Below, piece by piece: positions 47,024 to 59,100 of a DNA stretch of 64,000 bases (position 1 is the stretch's first letter; each line of letters opens with the position of its first letter). Under the pieces are notes generated by a model, which was given only the letters and a program-made list of their open reading frames with translations, was not told where the DNA came from and searched no databases. Source of the DNA: Flaveria trinervia (lineage: Eukaryota > Streptophyta > Magnoliopsida > Asterales > Asteraceae); the NCBI GenBank assembly GCA_025506515.1, contig CM046458.1, positions 46,091,390 through 46,155,389 on the forward strand, in the 5' to 3' direction. The position numbers and the translations under genes were made by a program.

Positions 47024-49018
47024 ATATGCCTTCTACGTACTGATCTACCTTAGGCAGGTACATCCTGATTCATCAGAGGTCAGGTGTTCAGCACAAACTG
47101 ATGATGACCTGGCTTTTTCTATGATGTATTAGCCCATAATACCATCCTAGAGACTGGGTGAGCAGACTCAAGAGCTGCTAGCCAAAATGTCCTCATGGAT
47201 CAAAGTCCATCTACCTCAAAACCCATAGATGGCACCTTCAATTGAAGGTTCACCAAACACTGAGCCTACACACTTAACTGAGCCACAGCCACTACTTTTG
47301 GCACACTCTCAGGGATAAACCCCTCTTACAATGGTGCTATCTTTCAAAACAATCCTTACCTCTCTCACTCCCATCATCCTGACATAGTTCATAAGCCTTG
47401 ATGAGAGGATCTCCTCAAATCTACAAACCCCCTTGATTGATGTTATTCACAAATCCTTTCTTCTGCTTTCAAGCCCCTGATCCCAATGCACCAAAAGGGG
47501 GAGACTTCCAGTCTAAGGCAGTGAGAAAAAAGAAAAGAAAAAGGTTGATGATAAGAAAGAACCTGCAAAAGAGAAGGAGGTGAGAAAGAACTGATCTCAG
47601 AACAGCTGATCACAGATAAAGAGAAGGAAGATCAGCTGATCACAATAAAAGAAAGAAAAGTGCTGAGCCAAAAGCTGATGAAGATAAATCCTTAGAAGAT
47701 CTTGTCAAAGATGCTGATGAAGCTCCAGCAGATCCACAGATAAAATTATAGATCAGCTCTTTCGACAAGGTCATGACACAGCCACACTAGACACTGAGAT
47801 TAGAAGGCTGGAAATAGAAGAGATTCAAGCTAGATGGGCTGGTTATAGTGTGTTGGAAAGGGAAAGATTGGAGATAATGATCAGATTCATTGCCAAATAC
47901 CTTGGAAGATCATTGATAGAGATAAAGGCCTGGTCCAGAGACAGTATCTTGGAGATAACCAAGAAAATCTGCTCTGCTGGAGGCTATAATAAAGGGTTGA
48001 TCATCAAAGCACTGGATGAAACAGGTGCAGGGAAGAGAAATGAAATGGCAAAGCTCTCCAAAGCCAAACTCACCACCAAAATGCTAAGTCAGTCTTCTCA
48101 CACTCCCACTCAAACACAACCCTTATCTCTAAAATCTCCCAAATCTATCCCTAAACCAAATCCACCCACAACTCAACCCACAAAACCAATTCCTTTACCC
48201 CAAAAACCACCTCAAACCTTACCCAGTGATACACCCAGAAGGAGGAGAAGGGTGTTGAGGGTAGAAGAAGATGAAGAAGAGGATGATGATGAAGATTGTC
48301 TGCCAATCTCTGTTGTTCTCAACCTTAAAACACCTGAGCATAGAAGTCAACAAGTGATTACACCTGACTTGCAAATGCAGATGGTGAAGGTAAAGATTGA
48401 AGAAGCAGAACAGCAGAAGCAGCACGATGAGCAGTTTCTCAAGATGGTTGACAAGGATTTCCCTCAGTCCTCATCCATTCAAGAAATGAAGAACAAGCTC
48501 TGAGGCTGTACACTCTTACACATACTTTTCAAAATCAAAGAGAAAGAGTGCAGATTTGGCCAGACCCCAGGGTAAGTTCTAGAATTCATAAGAAGAATAT
48601 ACCAAGCAGATATCATGGCCAAGTGAAGAAGACCTTGAATGCTGCAATTACGTTGGCCATGGTAGTCTCACCCTGGAAAATCATTGAAGAATTCAAGAGA
48701 ACTCACAACTCCAAGACAACCCCTCAATCTATTCTTGAAAACAAAATGATCAAGAAGGGGTTGTTATACAAAAGACTTGAAGATCTTCAGAAGAGTGAAC
48801 TCCAGTTGTTGCTTGAAGGCTCTCACACTGATGAATTTGCTTATAGAGAGATAACAACTGTGGAGTTGAAAAATGGAAAGACAGTGAGATACCTGTCTGA
48901 GTATTATGGCCCAGAGTTCTTCTTCGAGGGAGAAGCAGAAGAACTCACCAAGGAGGAACAAGTTGTTCTCCTTGAGGCCTATGCTAGTGAATCTTATAGA
49001 CTCACTAATGGGAATTAG
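47024..49018 (+). pseudogene. Element B third ORF, C-terminal part (after element C)
   Basis: Text resumes at the position aligning to A near 5590. It is broken until about 47850. Then an open frame (47850-48503) has MIRFIAKYLGRSLIEIKAW, a Pro/Thr linker, a basic patch RRRRRVLR and an acidic run. After one shift near 48505 the C-terminal block (MQIWPDPRVSSRIHKKNI to SYRLTNGN) ends at TAG 49016-49018. This block includes about 30 codons missing from A. Known function: none; predicted nuclear-type basic patch only. Confidence 0.8.
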
Positions 49019-49214
49019 GTTTCATGGTTGGGACAAGACTCTGTGTCCAGTTTCCCCAAGACAGAGTTCCCTTCCATACTTAGCCAATCAAAAGATTAGA
49101 AACCTTTTCCTGGCCTGTGCTTAACTGATTACCTCTGAAGCTGATCAAGAGGGTGTTTCTGCCAAGAATAAGTGGGATCATCAATAAGTTTAGAGGTTTT
49201 GGTTGCATTGGTTC

Positions 49215-49222
49215 AGGGGGAG
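49215..49222 (+). promoter_or_regulatory. Polypurine tract of element B
   Basis: agggggag two bases before the 3' LTR start TGTTGG; same context as in A. Confidence 0.88.
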
Positions 49223-49224
49223 TT

Positions 49225-49892
49225 TGTTGGACCAAAAGAACCAATGAGCCTGATCAGAAAAACCTCTAAGTCCCACAGACATTACAACTGCTGAAGAAGA
49301 TCACAATAGCTGAAGACATCAGCTGATTACAAGGTCTGAAGACAAAGTCTGAAGCCATCAGCTGAAGACAAAGTCTGAAAGTAAAGTACCGAAGAACAAA
49401 GACTGAAGACAAAGACTGAAGACCAAGTGATCAGTAGTTGTCACAACAGCTGAAGTAATTAACTTCAATAGTTGTGATGGTTTCCTTTCAGTACTTGTAA
49501 TTTACTTTTTCAGTAGTTATAGTTTCAGTAGTTGTAGTTTAGTAGTTTTATGTTTTTGTACTTAAGCATTCTCTAAGATGTAATCAGTAGTTGAGAAAAT
49601 TCTCAGTAGTTTGCATAGTTTCAGTAGTTTGAATAATTCTGTTAGATGTCACTATCAGTGACATCAACAGACGTCACATTTCCTATATAAGGAATGTTGA
49701 CCTAGTGTAATGTGTGACATTAAGCCACCACGAAAGCATATGAATGAATATTTCTTTTGCAGAATTCTCTCTTTCTATAACCGTTTACTGTTACATTGAA
49801 TATCAATTGTGTTCTTGTGAATTGTTTAATTCATTGTTGAATTCCGCTGCAATACTCTCTAATTAATCAAACTTAGATCACTGATCCTAACA
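49225..49892 (+). repeat. Element B 3' LTR
   Basis: 668 bases, TGTTGGACC to TCCTAACA. TATA box at 49684-49690. Followed by the target duplication atggc. Confidence 0.95.
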
Positions 49893-49897
49893 ATGGC
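49893..49897 (+). other. Target-site duplication of element B, right copy
   Basis: atggc, identical to 25768-25772. Confidence 0.93.
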
Positions 49898-50306
49898 CAA
49901 GTACTTGAACTAGGGGCACATGTTGCTCTTGTTAAGCACACCAGCAATGATGTCCCCAGCGTACTTAATCCAAAGAAAACATCCCCGAACAGTCAGGGGA
50001 TGCAGCTTGGTTGAGTAGGCTCCATCCTCACCTAGGTCGAAGACCCTCCTCAGATCGTCTTCGCTTATCTCAATCTCTTATCCGAAGATAGAGTTCCGGA
50101 TACGATAGGGCTTAACGGACTACAACGCTTTCCTAGAAAGCCTGTTGAATAGATCTATACGGTGTGCATGGTGTAGAGATGGCCTTGAAATTCTGCGATC
50201 TGCGCAAAAAGGCAATAATCCCAGTGAACTCAGAAGCGTTCCGGGATGTAGCATCAAGATGTGCACAGATGTTGTGCTTGGTGCTCATATTCCATCTGTT
50301 AGCCAT
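49898..50306 (-). pseudogene. Element D third ORF, N-terminal part
   Basis: Minus-strand ATG at 50306-50304 (MANRWNMSTKHNICAHLDA) begins an N-terminal domain aligning with A's MVTMQLKPRHNCVAHL. After a stop near 50135 the text EIEISEDDLRRVFDLGEDGA and FLWIKYAGDIIAGVLN continue to the B insertion, then across it into 25767. The start codon is also present in the duplicated copy upstream (near 50944). Confidence 0.72.
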
Positions 50307-51414
50307 GTTTCTATAACACAAGGCACATATACGTTAGATTTGTGTAAATAATGACAGTTGACTCTTAAAGAACTTGGTTCATTTTGTTCAGTCGTGTGAA
50401 TGGACAATACGACTAAGTCTTAGTCGTATGATTGAGCTCAGTCGTACGATTGAGCCTGCGACTGAGCTCAGTCGTATGCTATGCCATGCTATTGAGCCAA
50501 TCGAGCGACGGAACTCATACGCATGGTTCATTTCTGCGATTGAGTCGTGCGCCCAGCTTAGTCGTGCGAATCAAGTTCATCAGCACATCCATTCGCATAA
50601 AGCTCTGTTCGACACTTTAAATTCAAATCTTGGTCAAAACTTGATGTTAAAAGTTGTGATTAGACTCATTAGACTCGCAGAGACTCAAAATAACACCTAA
50701 TGTTCTTTAAATCAACGATTATGTCCATTTAAGTGGTTTATTTTGAGGAGTTTTTCAAAGTTCTTGTTTTGACTGATTTTGGTCTTATCTATACGGTGTG
50801 CATGGTGTAGAGATGGCCTTGAAATTCCGCGATCTGCGCAAAAAGGCAATAATCCCAGTGAACTCAGAAGCGTTCCGGGATGTAGCATCAAGATGTGCAC
50901 AGATGTTGTGCTTGGTGCTCATATTCCATCTGTTAGCCATGTTTCTATAACACAAGGCACATATACGTTAGATTTGTGTAAATTGACAGTTGACTCTTAA
51001 AGAACTTGGTTCATTTTGTTCAGTCGTGGAATGGACAATACGACTAAGTCTTAGTCGTATGATTGAGCTCAGTCGTACGATTGAGCCTGCGACTGAGCTC
51101 AGTCGTATGCTATGCCATGCTATTGAGCCAATCGAGCGACGGAACTCATACGCATGGTTCATTTCTGCGATTGAGTCGGCGCCCAGCTTAGTCGTGCGAA
51201 TCAAGTTCATCAGCACATCCATTCGCATAACTCTGTTCGACACTTTAAATTCAAATCTTGGTCAAAACTTGATGTTAAAAGTTGTGATTAGACTCATTAG
51301 ACTCGCAGAGACTCAAAATAACACCTAATGTTCTTTAAATCAACGATTATGTCCATTTAAGTGGTTTATTTTGAGGAGTTTTTCAAAGTTCTTGTTTTGA
51401 CTGATTTTGGTCTT
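50153..51414 (-). repeat. Tandem duplication of about 630 bases in element D
   Basis: Copies 50153-50786 and 50787-51414 differ by one substitution and four indels of 1-2 bases by eye. Each contains the first 50 codons of D's third ORF plus spacer with agtcgt/acgact micro-repeats. Confidence 0.92.
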
Positions 51415-51415
51415 A

Positions 51416-52030
51416 GGGTTTGATTGAACGGACATTGTTTTCGATTTCGGTTTCACATACCTGTATATGAAGAGAGTAACAGTTAGTATCACAACCAATC
51501 GGTAAAATCAATCAAATGAACTTTGGCAGAGTATCAGTATAGTCGTGTGTATGAAGGTGAGCGATTGAAGGGTGTTACAAATGCGACCGACTCCTCTCTA
51601 TTTATACTGAGTTAATATTCAGTCGTGTGATTTGGCCCATTTGCATGCTTCATTTGAGCGATTGGGGTTCAGTTGTGTGACTGGCTCATACGGCCTCATC
51701 CATTCGTGTGATTAGTTCATTTTGGTGATCCAATTGCATGGATTGCTCCATGCTTATGATCCAATCATGCGATTGGCCATACTTATGGTTCAATTGTGCG
51801 ATTGTACCATACTTATGATCCAATCGTGCGAATGGTTCATACTTATGAGTTTGACCTTGTACACTTTCAAACATACACGTTTAACTATTCATAAGAGGTT
51901 ATGACCGATGATCATCTCAGACATGACCTTTTTAATTGAAAAACTGTTTGATCACCTCAGACGTGATCCTTTTAATTCCAAAAACCCGATTGGTCACCTC
52001 AGACGTGACCAATTTTAGTGAGTTATTCAT
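51416..52030 (-). other. Probable D-type LTR or spacer remnant with agtcgtg micro-repeats
   Basis: No ORF of note. Cagtcgtgtga and ccaatcgtgcga motifs run from 51540 to 51845. A minus-strand TATA-like ctataaatagag (reading gagtataaatag) lies near 51600-51615. It resembles the D LTR in style but does not align with it base by base. Confidence 0.4.
51909..52013. repeat. Three tandem hairpins with a constant loop
   Basis: Units spaced 40 and 42 bases each hold ctcagac between inverted arms: gatcat/atgacc (51910-51928, one mismatch), gatcac/gtgatc (51950-51968) and attggtcac/gtgaccaat (51989-52013). The arms change together between units 2 and 3. Confidence 0.75.
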
Positions 52031-53400
52031 AGATTGAATCCACATGTATAGTCCGACTTTTACCTAAAAAATGACTAAAAATTAAATAAAACAACTTGAA
52101 ATTTAAAACAAAACAAGATATTTTTGTATTTATGATTGGAGATGGATTGAATTCTTTAGAAGAGCGTATAACCAATTTATCTTCCTGGACAGCACAGCTT
52201 CAAGTTATTTTATCATTTCTGAAGAGATTCTTTATGGAATCATACAGGTCTATCAAAATCATTTGGGACACTTTAACAAAACATTCGATGCTCGATTCTT
52301 GTTTTGACCAAGAGTCAACAACAATTTAGGAAATCATACTAGAGCTATAAGATACACACACTGATTTTGACTGTCAAGAGTTGCAGCCATAATGATTTTC
52401 AGTATGATTGTCCTCTTAATTCCATACATAGATTTTTAACACAGATTGGTGATACATTAGGTTTGATTATTTTAGCAAGCATTTGTGGATCCCACACGTA
52501 TATGGTAATCAACATTCCTCAGGATATTTTTGAGCAGTCTACGGGTATTTGACAATAATAAACTATTCTAATCTTTCAAAGAGATGCCAAGCCTTAGGTA
52601 AGTGCTACCGCACAGTAGAGAGGCGCAAACAACAATGAATTCTAGAATATTTAGGTTATGCTTATCCTCAGGTCAGTGTCACCGCACAGCAGAGAGGCAC
52701 ACAACCTATCTTCTTGTTAGAGCATTATTTTTCTTTTTGCACATAACGCACCAACAACATTTGTCATTAGCTTGATTGCACTTAACACCTTATTTGTGCT
52801 TTGCTCTATTTATGGTTATCCGCACACATTTGTGGATTTTATTTGCTCGTCACCCCTTATTGGAAATGCGTTGATTGTGTTAACCAGGGATAAGATGGGA
52901 ACCCACAGCAAGTTGAACAACTTAGTTTGAATTTAAATCACCAATGAGGTATTCTCATATTGTGTTGAATCTACCGACACATCATATAATTGTCTAGCAA
53001 CATTTAGGTCTACTATTTATGTGTTACCTCAGTAGCATACTAGTTTTACTATCATTTTTACTTTTATTTTACTTTGACTTCTCATACGTATACTTTGAAT
53101 TTTGCATCTTAATCATTTAAATTCTTTTGAAGTCCTAAACAATTTGTTCTCTGTGTACTATCATTTTCCATATGCGTTGAATCAGAATCACAGATTTGAT
53201 CTCATTTCTATTAGCTAGGCTGCCCTCCTTCCTTGTTTTTTTAATACTAAACTAAACTAACCTATTCTCCCCCTAAAATTCTAAAATCGAAAATATTTTT
53301 ATGCTTTTGGATTTAATAGACAGCAAAGTAAAATAAAATGATAGAAAATAAAAGAAAACATGTCGGGCTACGCACTTTCTTCCTCCAAAATCACATCACC
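52031..53400. other. Unassigned region between D remnants and element E
   Basis: A 77-codon open frame at 52096-52329 (+) has no recognisable motif. Two related 35-base segments with accgcacag.agagaggc occur near 52605 and 52688. A minus-strand purine run (tagggggagaatagg, about 53263-53277) may be an old polypurine tract. tcacc at 53396-53400 flanks element E. Confidence 0.45.
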
Positions 53401-56110
53401 TGTCACATCCCGGTGGAAGTGTGAAATTATTATTTGGGTGTGACTTGTTTGTACAGAACTCATTGATTAACAGAGTTTCATATAGCACAACAACATATAT
53501 TTAAACATAATAAAACATACTTCATAAGATAATAATAAGGTTAGGATTACATTAATCATGATAGTCAAAATTTGATCTAATTATAATCCTATTACAACAT
53601 ATTTTCTAACTACTACATCTTAGTAACGATGGAAATGAGCGTCCACCGATATGCTGAGATCATACATATTCACAGTTAGATTCACACAGATTTTCCCCAT
53701 AACTTCTCCCCAGCCGTTATACACATCAAAAGATAACATTAAGCTGTTAGACATGATAAATTCCTGAAAAAACATACTCAAAATAGTCAACATAAAGTTG
53801 GTGAGTTCATTGGTTTATTTTACATAAAATATTATTGATGCATCAAATACAACCAAACCTTACTTAATAATCAGATCAACCATACTGTCATAACATAATT
53901 CATAAATCAGATAATATAGCATCACAACACTCATCCTGTTGGTGCAGGAAATTATTTCCTAAGTAGCGCTACCTATATTATCCAACGGTTCTATATCCGA
54001 ATTAATGGTTGTAACATAAATGACAGTACATCTCAAAAATTTGCATCAATCATAAAATCAATAGTATGCTTTTTTCCCCCAAAATTTTATAAAAATAAAA
54101 ATGGGGCTATGAATCTCACCTTTACTCCAAGAATGAACCTATAACAAAATATTTATAGTTCAGAAAACATAAATATTTTCTTCAAAATTTTCAGTACCTT
54201 AAATATTATCAAAACTGTTACAATAAATGGGTAATGAAATAAACATAACATACTCAGATTTCATATTTTAATTATCTACAGTTTATTTCCTATAAATTTT
54301 ATAATATTCAAATAAAAATTAAAAATACCTTCTGCTTTATAAAAATCCCCAAATTTCATCAGAATATTTGGCACAATATTTATAACTCTTACAAATTTTC
54401 CCAAATTTTAAGTCATAGCAGAGTCAGTTTTATGATTTTTTCTTCATTTTACTAATATTTAGTAAAAATATCAGAATATGTCCAAAAACTGTTATTTTCG
54501 TACAGAATGTTCTTTTCAGCTTTTCATATTTTCTATAATTGTCTCATAATTTATTGCAAAGTTAAAGTATTTTTTCCGATTTTTATGTGGCTGAAACTTT
54601 CAAAATTCATAACTAATTCATATCTTCAAGTTAGGTCATGAAACTTTCTCTGTAATTCCTATAATTCATAAGGTTTAACTTATAATTTTTTCAATATCAT
54701 TCCAGGTTCAGTTATTCCAGCATAAATATTTCCTTTAAATACTAAGATAATGTGTATAAATTATTTTATTAATAGGAATGGCATCAAAATCTGCAGAACT
54801 ATAATTCTTAATTTTCTGAACATGCCTCCAATGTTTGTTCCTATAATCCTAGTCAATAACACAATAAACTGAATTTAACAAGTTGTACCTAATTTTTAAT
54901 CCTTAATTGATAATAAATTTCGATTATCAAGTTTCATTTTATTTATTTCAGATTCTTAAAACCTTCTTACTGACTTTTTAATAAAGTTGATATGTTTATA
55001 GGATTCATAAAGATCTTAGATGTAAAATCATAAGAGTTAATAATATGTTTGTTTAAACATGTGTATAATCTTTGTAATCTTGACTTAGACATGGTTTAGA
55101 GAGTGAACCTTGATTTTGACAGAAGGAGAGAGTGAAAAGAAGATGTTGGTAGCTTCTTTCTTCCTTGATGGATCGAATGAGATGAGCTTGAATCTTCAAA
55201 GTCTCGTTTATTTGCAACCGAGAACTTAGAAAGAAGGAGTGGTAGTATAGAGGTGACCGTGAGTGGGGATGATGATGGTACTTGTTTTAAAAGATGGTGA
55301 CCGAGAGGATTGAGATGGTGGTTTGTGGCTTATGGTGGTGGTGTTCGGAAGTGGTAACCAAGAGAACAAGATGGAGGATTTTGGTGTTAGCCAGAGTTTG
55401 AGAGAGTAGGAGTGGTGGTGTGTGGTTTGTAAAATGAACGAGAGTTGGTCTTATGGAGTCTCGGCTAATGCCATAAATGGCACTAATCATGATGCTCCTC
55501 ATAGCTTGAATGAGTAAGCCGATCATAGGATCAATAGGTGTCTTGCAAGGAAGCAAGTTTGGTGTCAATGTTGCTAGTGTTGAGCAAAGGAGTCATTGAG
55601 TCATCATGTAATCATTACAAGGTTATCTAATGTTTTGAGTGTTTTAATCCAGGGTTTAGCGGTTCTAATGAACCAAAACTTAGGTTTACATGGTGCTTAA
55701 GTTTGAGGTTTAAATGTGTAACATTTGCTTAGTTTTATTTTGATGTCAAGTTTCTTTGATGTTAACTTGTATTGTGGTGTTTGGTTGGGTTGTATTTTTG
55801 GTTAGTTTGATGTTACAAAGTTTCAACATTTGATTACATATTGTTTTGTATTTAAAACTTATGAGTTTGGATACATGCGTACGTAAAAGATTGTGCATGC
55901 ATGCGATGTGCAACACATATATTCACATAAACATATAATACACGTATGTATTTAATCAAAAGATGGCACATGCATACGTATGACATGTATGCCAACATGC
56001 ATACGTATAATTTTAATATATAAGTGCATATAATAATTCATATCTTATAATAATATATATTAATTTTACTCGTAAACTATTTTTGCCTAACCCTATTCTT
56101 AGGGTCGTCA
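53401..56110 (-). repeat. Element E 3' LTR
   Basis: 2710 bases, TGACGACCCT to GGGATGTGACA on the minus strand, matched colinearly by 61495-64000. No open frame of interest; the 93-codon ORF at 55287-55568 (and its counterpart in the right LTR) has no motif. The U3 start carries catgca and acgt motifs. Confidence 0.93.
55871..56010 (-). promoter_or_regulatory. Cluster of palindromic catgca / tacgta motifs in E U3
   Basis: catgca occurs at 55896, 55969 and 55996 and tacgta at 55879, 55975 and 56001 or nearby. catgca is the core of the RY element bound by plant B3 factors; function here is inference. Confidence 0.4.
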
Positions 56111-56124
56111 TATTCTCCCCCCGT
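56111..56124 (-). promoter_or_regulatory. Polypurine tract of element E
   Basis: Minus strand acggggggagaata abuts LTR start TGACGACC. Confidence 0.85.
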
Positions 56125-56162
56125 AAAAATAATTTCGTCCAGAAATTTTTAGGAGATAATAC

Positions 56163-59100
56163 CTAAAGTTGATGGGAACTTATCTGGTTACTGATTCCCA
56201 ATAGGTGAGGATACTTTCTCAAAATCTCATCTTCTCTTTCCCAAGTGTATTCCGGACCTCTTTTGGCATTCCACTTAATTTTCACTATAGGAATCTTACT
56301 TCTTCTTAACCGTTTCACCTCTTTATCCACTATGGCTATTAGTTCTTCTGTAAAATGAAGCTTCTTGTCTATTTTTATTTCTTGAACTGGAACTTTTAAT
56401 GTCTCATCTGCTAGACATATCTTTAGATTGGACACATGAAAGATGTTGTGTACTTCACTTAATTCGGAAGGCAGATCCACTTATATGCTATTGAACCAAT
56501 CCTATCAGTGATTTCAAATGGACCAATATATCTGGGATTTAACTTATTTCTTCTTTCAACTCGAACTATACCTTTTGTGGGTGAAACCTTTAAATAGACC
56601 TTATCTCCAATTTGAAATTCCAGTGGTTTTCTTCTTTTATCACCATAACTTTTCTGTCAATCCCTGGCAGCCTTTAACCTGTTCTAATTTCAAGAATCTT
56701 ATATGAGGTTTCTTGTATCAATCAGTCCTGTTAGTTGTCTGTCTCCTATTTCTTCCTAACATAAGGGTGATCTACACTTCCTTCCGTATAAAGCTTCAAA
56801 TGGGGCTGTTCTAATACTGGAATGATAACTATTATTATAGGAAAATTCTATTAAAGGAAGATGTGTATCCCAATTTCCACCAAAATCTAATGCACAAACT
56901 CGTAACATAGCTTCCAAAGTTTGTATTGTTTTCTCGCTTTGACCATCTGTCTGTGATGATATGTTGTACTCAAATTTACCTGAGTCCCTAAAGCTTTTTG
57001 TAATGTTTGCCAGAATCTGGAGGTGAATCTACTATCTCTGTCTGATATAATTGAAATAGGTATTCTATGTTTGGATACAACTTCTTTTATGTAAATTCTT
57101 GCCAATTTTTTCATTTTATAATCTTCTCTAATTGGTAGGAATATGCTGATTTTGTTAGCCTGTCCATTATAAGTGTCATATCCATTTGAAGTCCATGGTA
57201 ATTTGGTTACAAAATCCATAGTTGTTTGATCCCATTTCCATTCTGGAATTTCTGGTTGTTGCAAGTATCCAGAGGGTTTTGATATTCAGCTTTTATTCTT
57301 GAGCAAATATCACATTTGCCTACAAATTCTCCGACTGATTTCTTCATGCCTGGCCACCAGTATTGGCTTTTTAAATCTTTATACATTTTGTTATTCCCTG
57401 GATGTACAGAATACATTGATTTATGTGCCTCTTGTAGGACAAGCTTTCTAAGTATAACATTATCTTGTATCCAAGTTCTTCCTTTAAATTTCAGAACTCC
57501 ATTTGTGTCTTCTTTTAAATCTTTCATTTGCCCCTTTAATGCTAACTTATCTTTTGCTGAGCTTCCCGCATTTGACTTATCAAATCAGAACGCAATTCCA
57601 TTCTCATGGCACATACACATAATGGTTTCGTTTTCTCTTTCCTACTTAAAGCATCGGCTACTACATTTGCTTTTCCTGGATGATACTTGATTTCACAATC
57701 ATAATCACGTAGTAGTTCTATCCATCTTCTTTGCCTCATATTCAACATTTTCTGATCAAAGATATACTGCAAGCTTTTATGATCTGTATATATTGTACAC
57801 CTTGTGCCATACAGATAATGTCTCCAGATTTTAAGTGCAAATACTACTGCTCCTAATTCCAAATCATGAGTAGTATAATTCTTTTCACTACCCCTAAGTT
57901 GTCTAGAGGCATAAGCTATACCTTATTTCTTTGCATTAGAACACATCCAAATCCTTGTCGTGAGGCATCGCAATATACAATAAAATCATCAGTCCCTTCT
58001 CGTAATGCTAAGATAGGAGCACTGCATAATTTATCTGTTAGTAACTCAAATGCAGCCTTTTGCTTTTCTTCCCAAATATAGGGTCTGTCTTTTTGAGTTA
58101 ATTCTATGAGTGGCTGAGCTATTCTTAAGAAATATTCTATGAATTTTCTATAATATCCTGCCAATCCTAAAAATTGACGTACCTCCATTGGTGTTTTTGG
58201 ATCTTTCCATTTCTGAACAGCTTCTATTTTTGCGGGATCTACATGTATACCTTCTTGATTAACGATGTGTCCAAGGAATTGTACTTCCCTTTTCCAGAAT
58301 TCACATTTTGAGAATTTTGCATATAGTTTTTTCTTTTCTTAACAATTCCAAAGTCAACCTTAAGTGTTGTTCATGATCCTCCTTTTTTTGGAATAGATTA
58401 AAATGTCATCTATAAAAACTATGAGAAACTTATCTAGGTAGGGTTTGCATATCCTATTCATTAGATCCATAAATGCTGCTGGAGCATTAGTTAACCCAAA
58501 TGGCATTACAAGAAATTCATAATGACCATATCTTGTTCTGAATGTTGTCTTTGATATGTCCTCCTTTTGAATTCTCAATTGATGATACCCTGACCTTAAA
58601 TCAATCTTTGAAAAGTAACTAGACCCTTGTAACTGGTCAAATAAATCATCTATCCGGGGTAAGGGATATCTATTCTTTATAGTCACTTTATTGAGTTCCC
58701 TATAATCAATACACATCTTGAAAGTTCCATCTTTCTTTTTAACAAATAGAACTGGTGCACCCCAAGGTGATGTACTAGGACGTATGAATCCCTTATCTAA
58801 TAATTCTTGTTACTGATTCATTAATTCCTGCATTTCTGTCGCTGCTAAACAATACGGTGCTTTAGCTATAGGAGTGGTTCCTGGTACGAATTCTATTTTG
58901 AACTCTACTTGACGATGGAGAGGTAAACCAGGTAATTCATCAGGAAATATATCAGGATATTCATTAACAACAGGAATATTTTCTAAGCTCTCTTTAGCTA
59001 CTTGGGTGTCAACAATATGTGCTAGGAAAGCTAAACATTCTTGTTTTAAACATTTTTGTGTGTTCTTACAAGAAATTATCTTCATTGTACCTCTAGGTTT

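Larger units (their letters stand above)
25773..49892 (+). mobile_element. Element B: SIRE-type Copia retrotransposon (family of A) containing nested element C
   Basis: Complete boundaries: 5' LTR 25773-26437, 3' LTR 49225-49892, perfect 5-base duplication atggc. Inside are PBS, gag, pol, spacer, third ORF and polypurine tract. Element C (34582-47023) interrupts the third ORF; without it B is about 11.7 kb. The LTRs differ by about 13 substitutions and 8 small indels by eye, about 2 percent. Coding frames are broken, and the RT active site is mutated. Confidence 0.95.

Noticed and set aside
34577..47028. Perfect target-site duplication around element C
   Set aside because: Flanks are aatgt and atatg; shifting the boundary does not yield a clean 5-base match, so only an imperfect or mutated duplication is possible.
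51416..52030. 5' LTR of element D
   Set aside because: Style and orientation fit, but it does not align with the 22276-22908 LTR, and no PBS or gag is next to it.
52096..52329. 77-codon + strand ORF as a coding gene
   Set aside because: No recognisable domain or neighbours; probably chance in AT-rich DNA.
55287..55568. 93-codon minus-strand ORF in the element E LTR, repeated near 63482
   Set aside because: It lies in a non-coding LTR and is duplicated only because the LTR is; no motif is visible.
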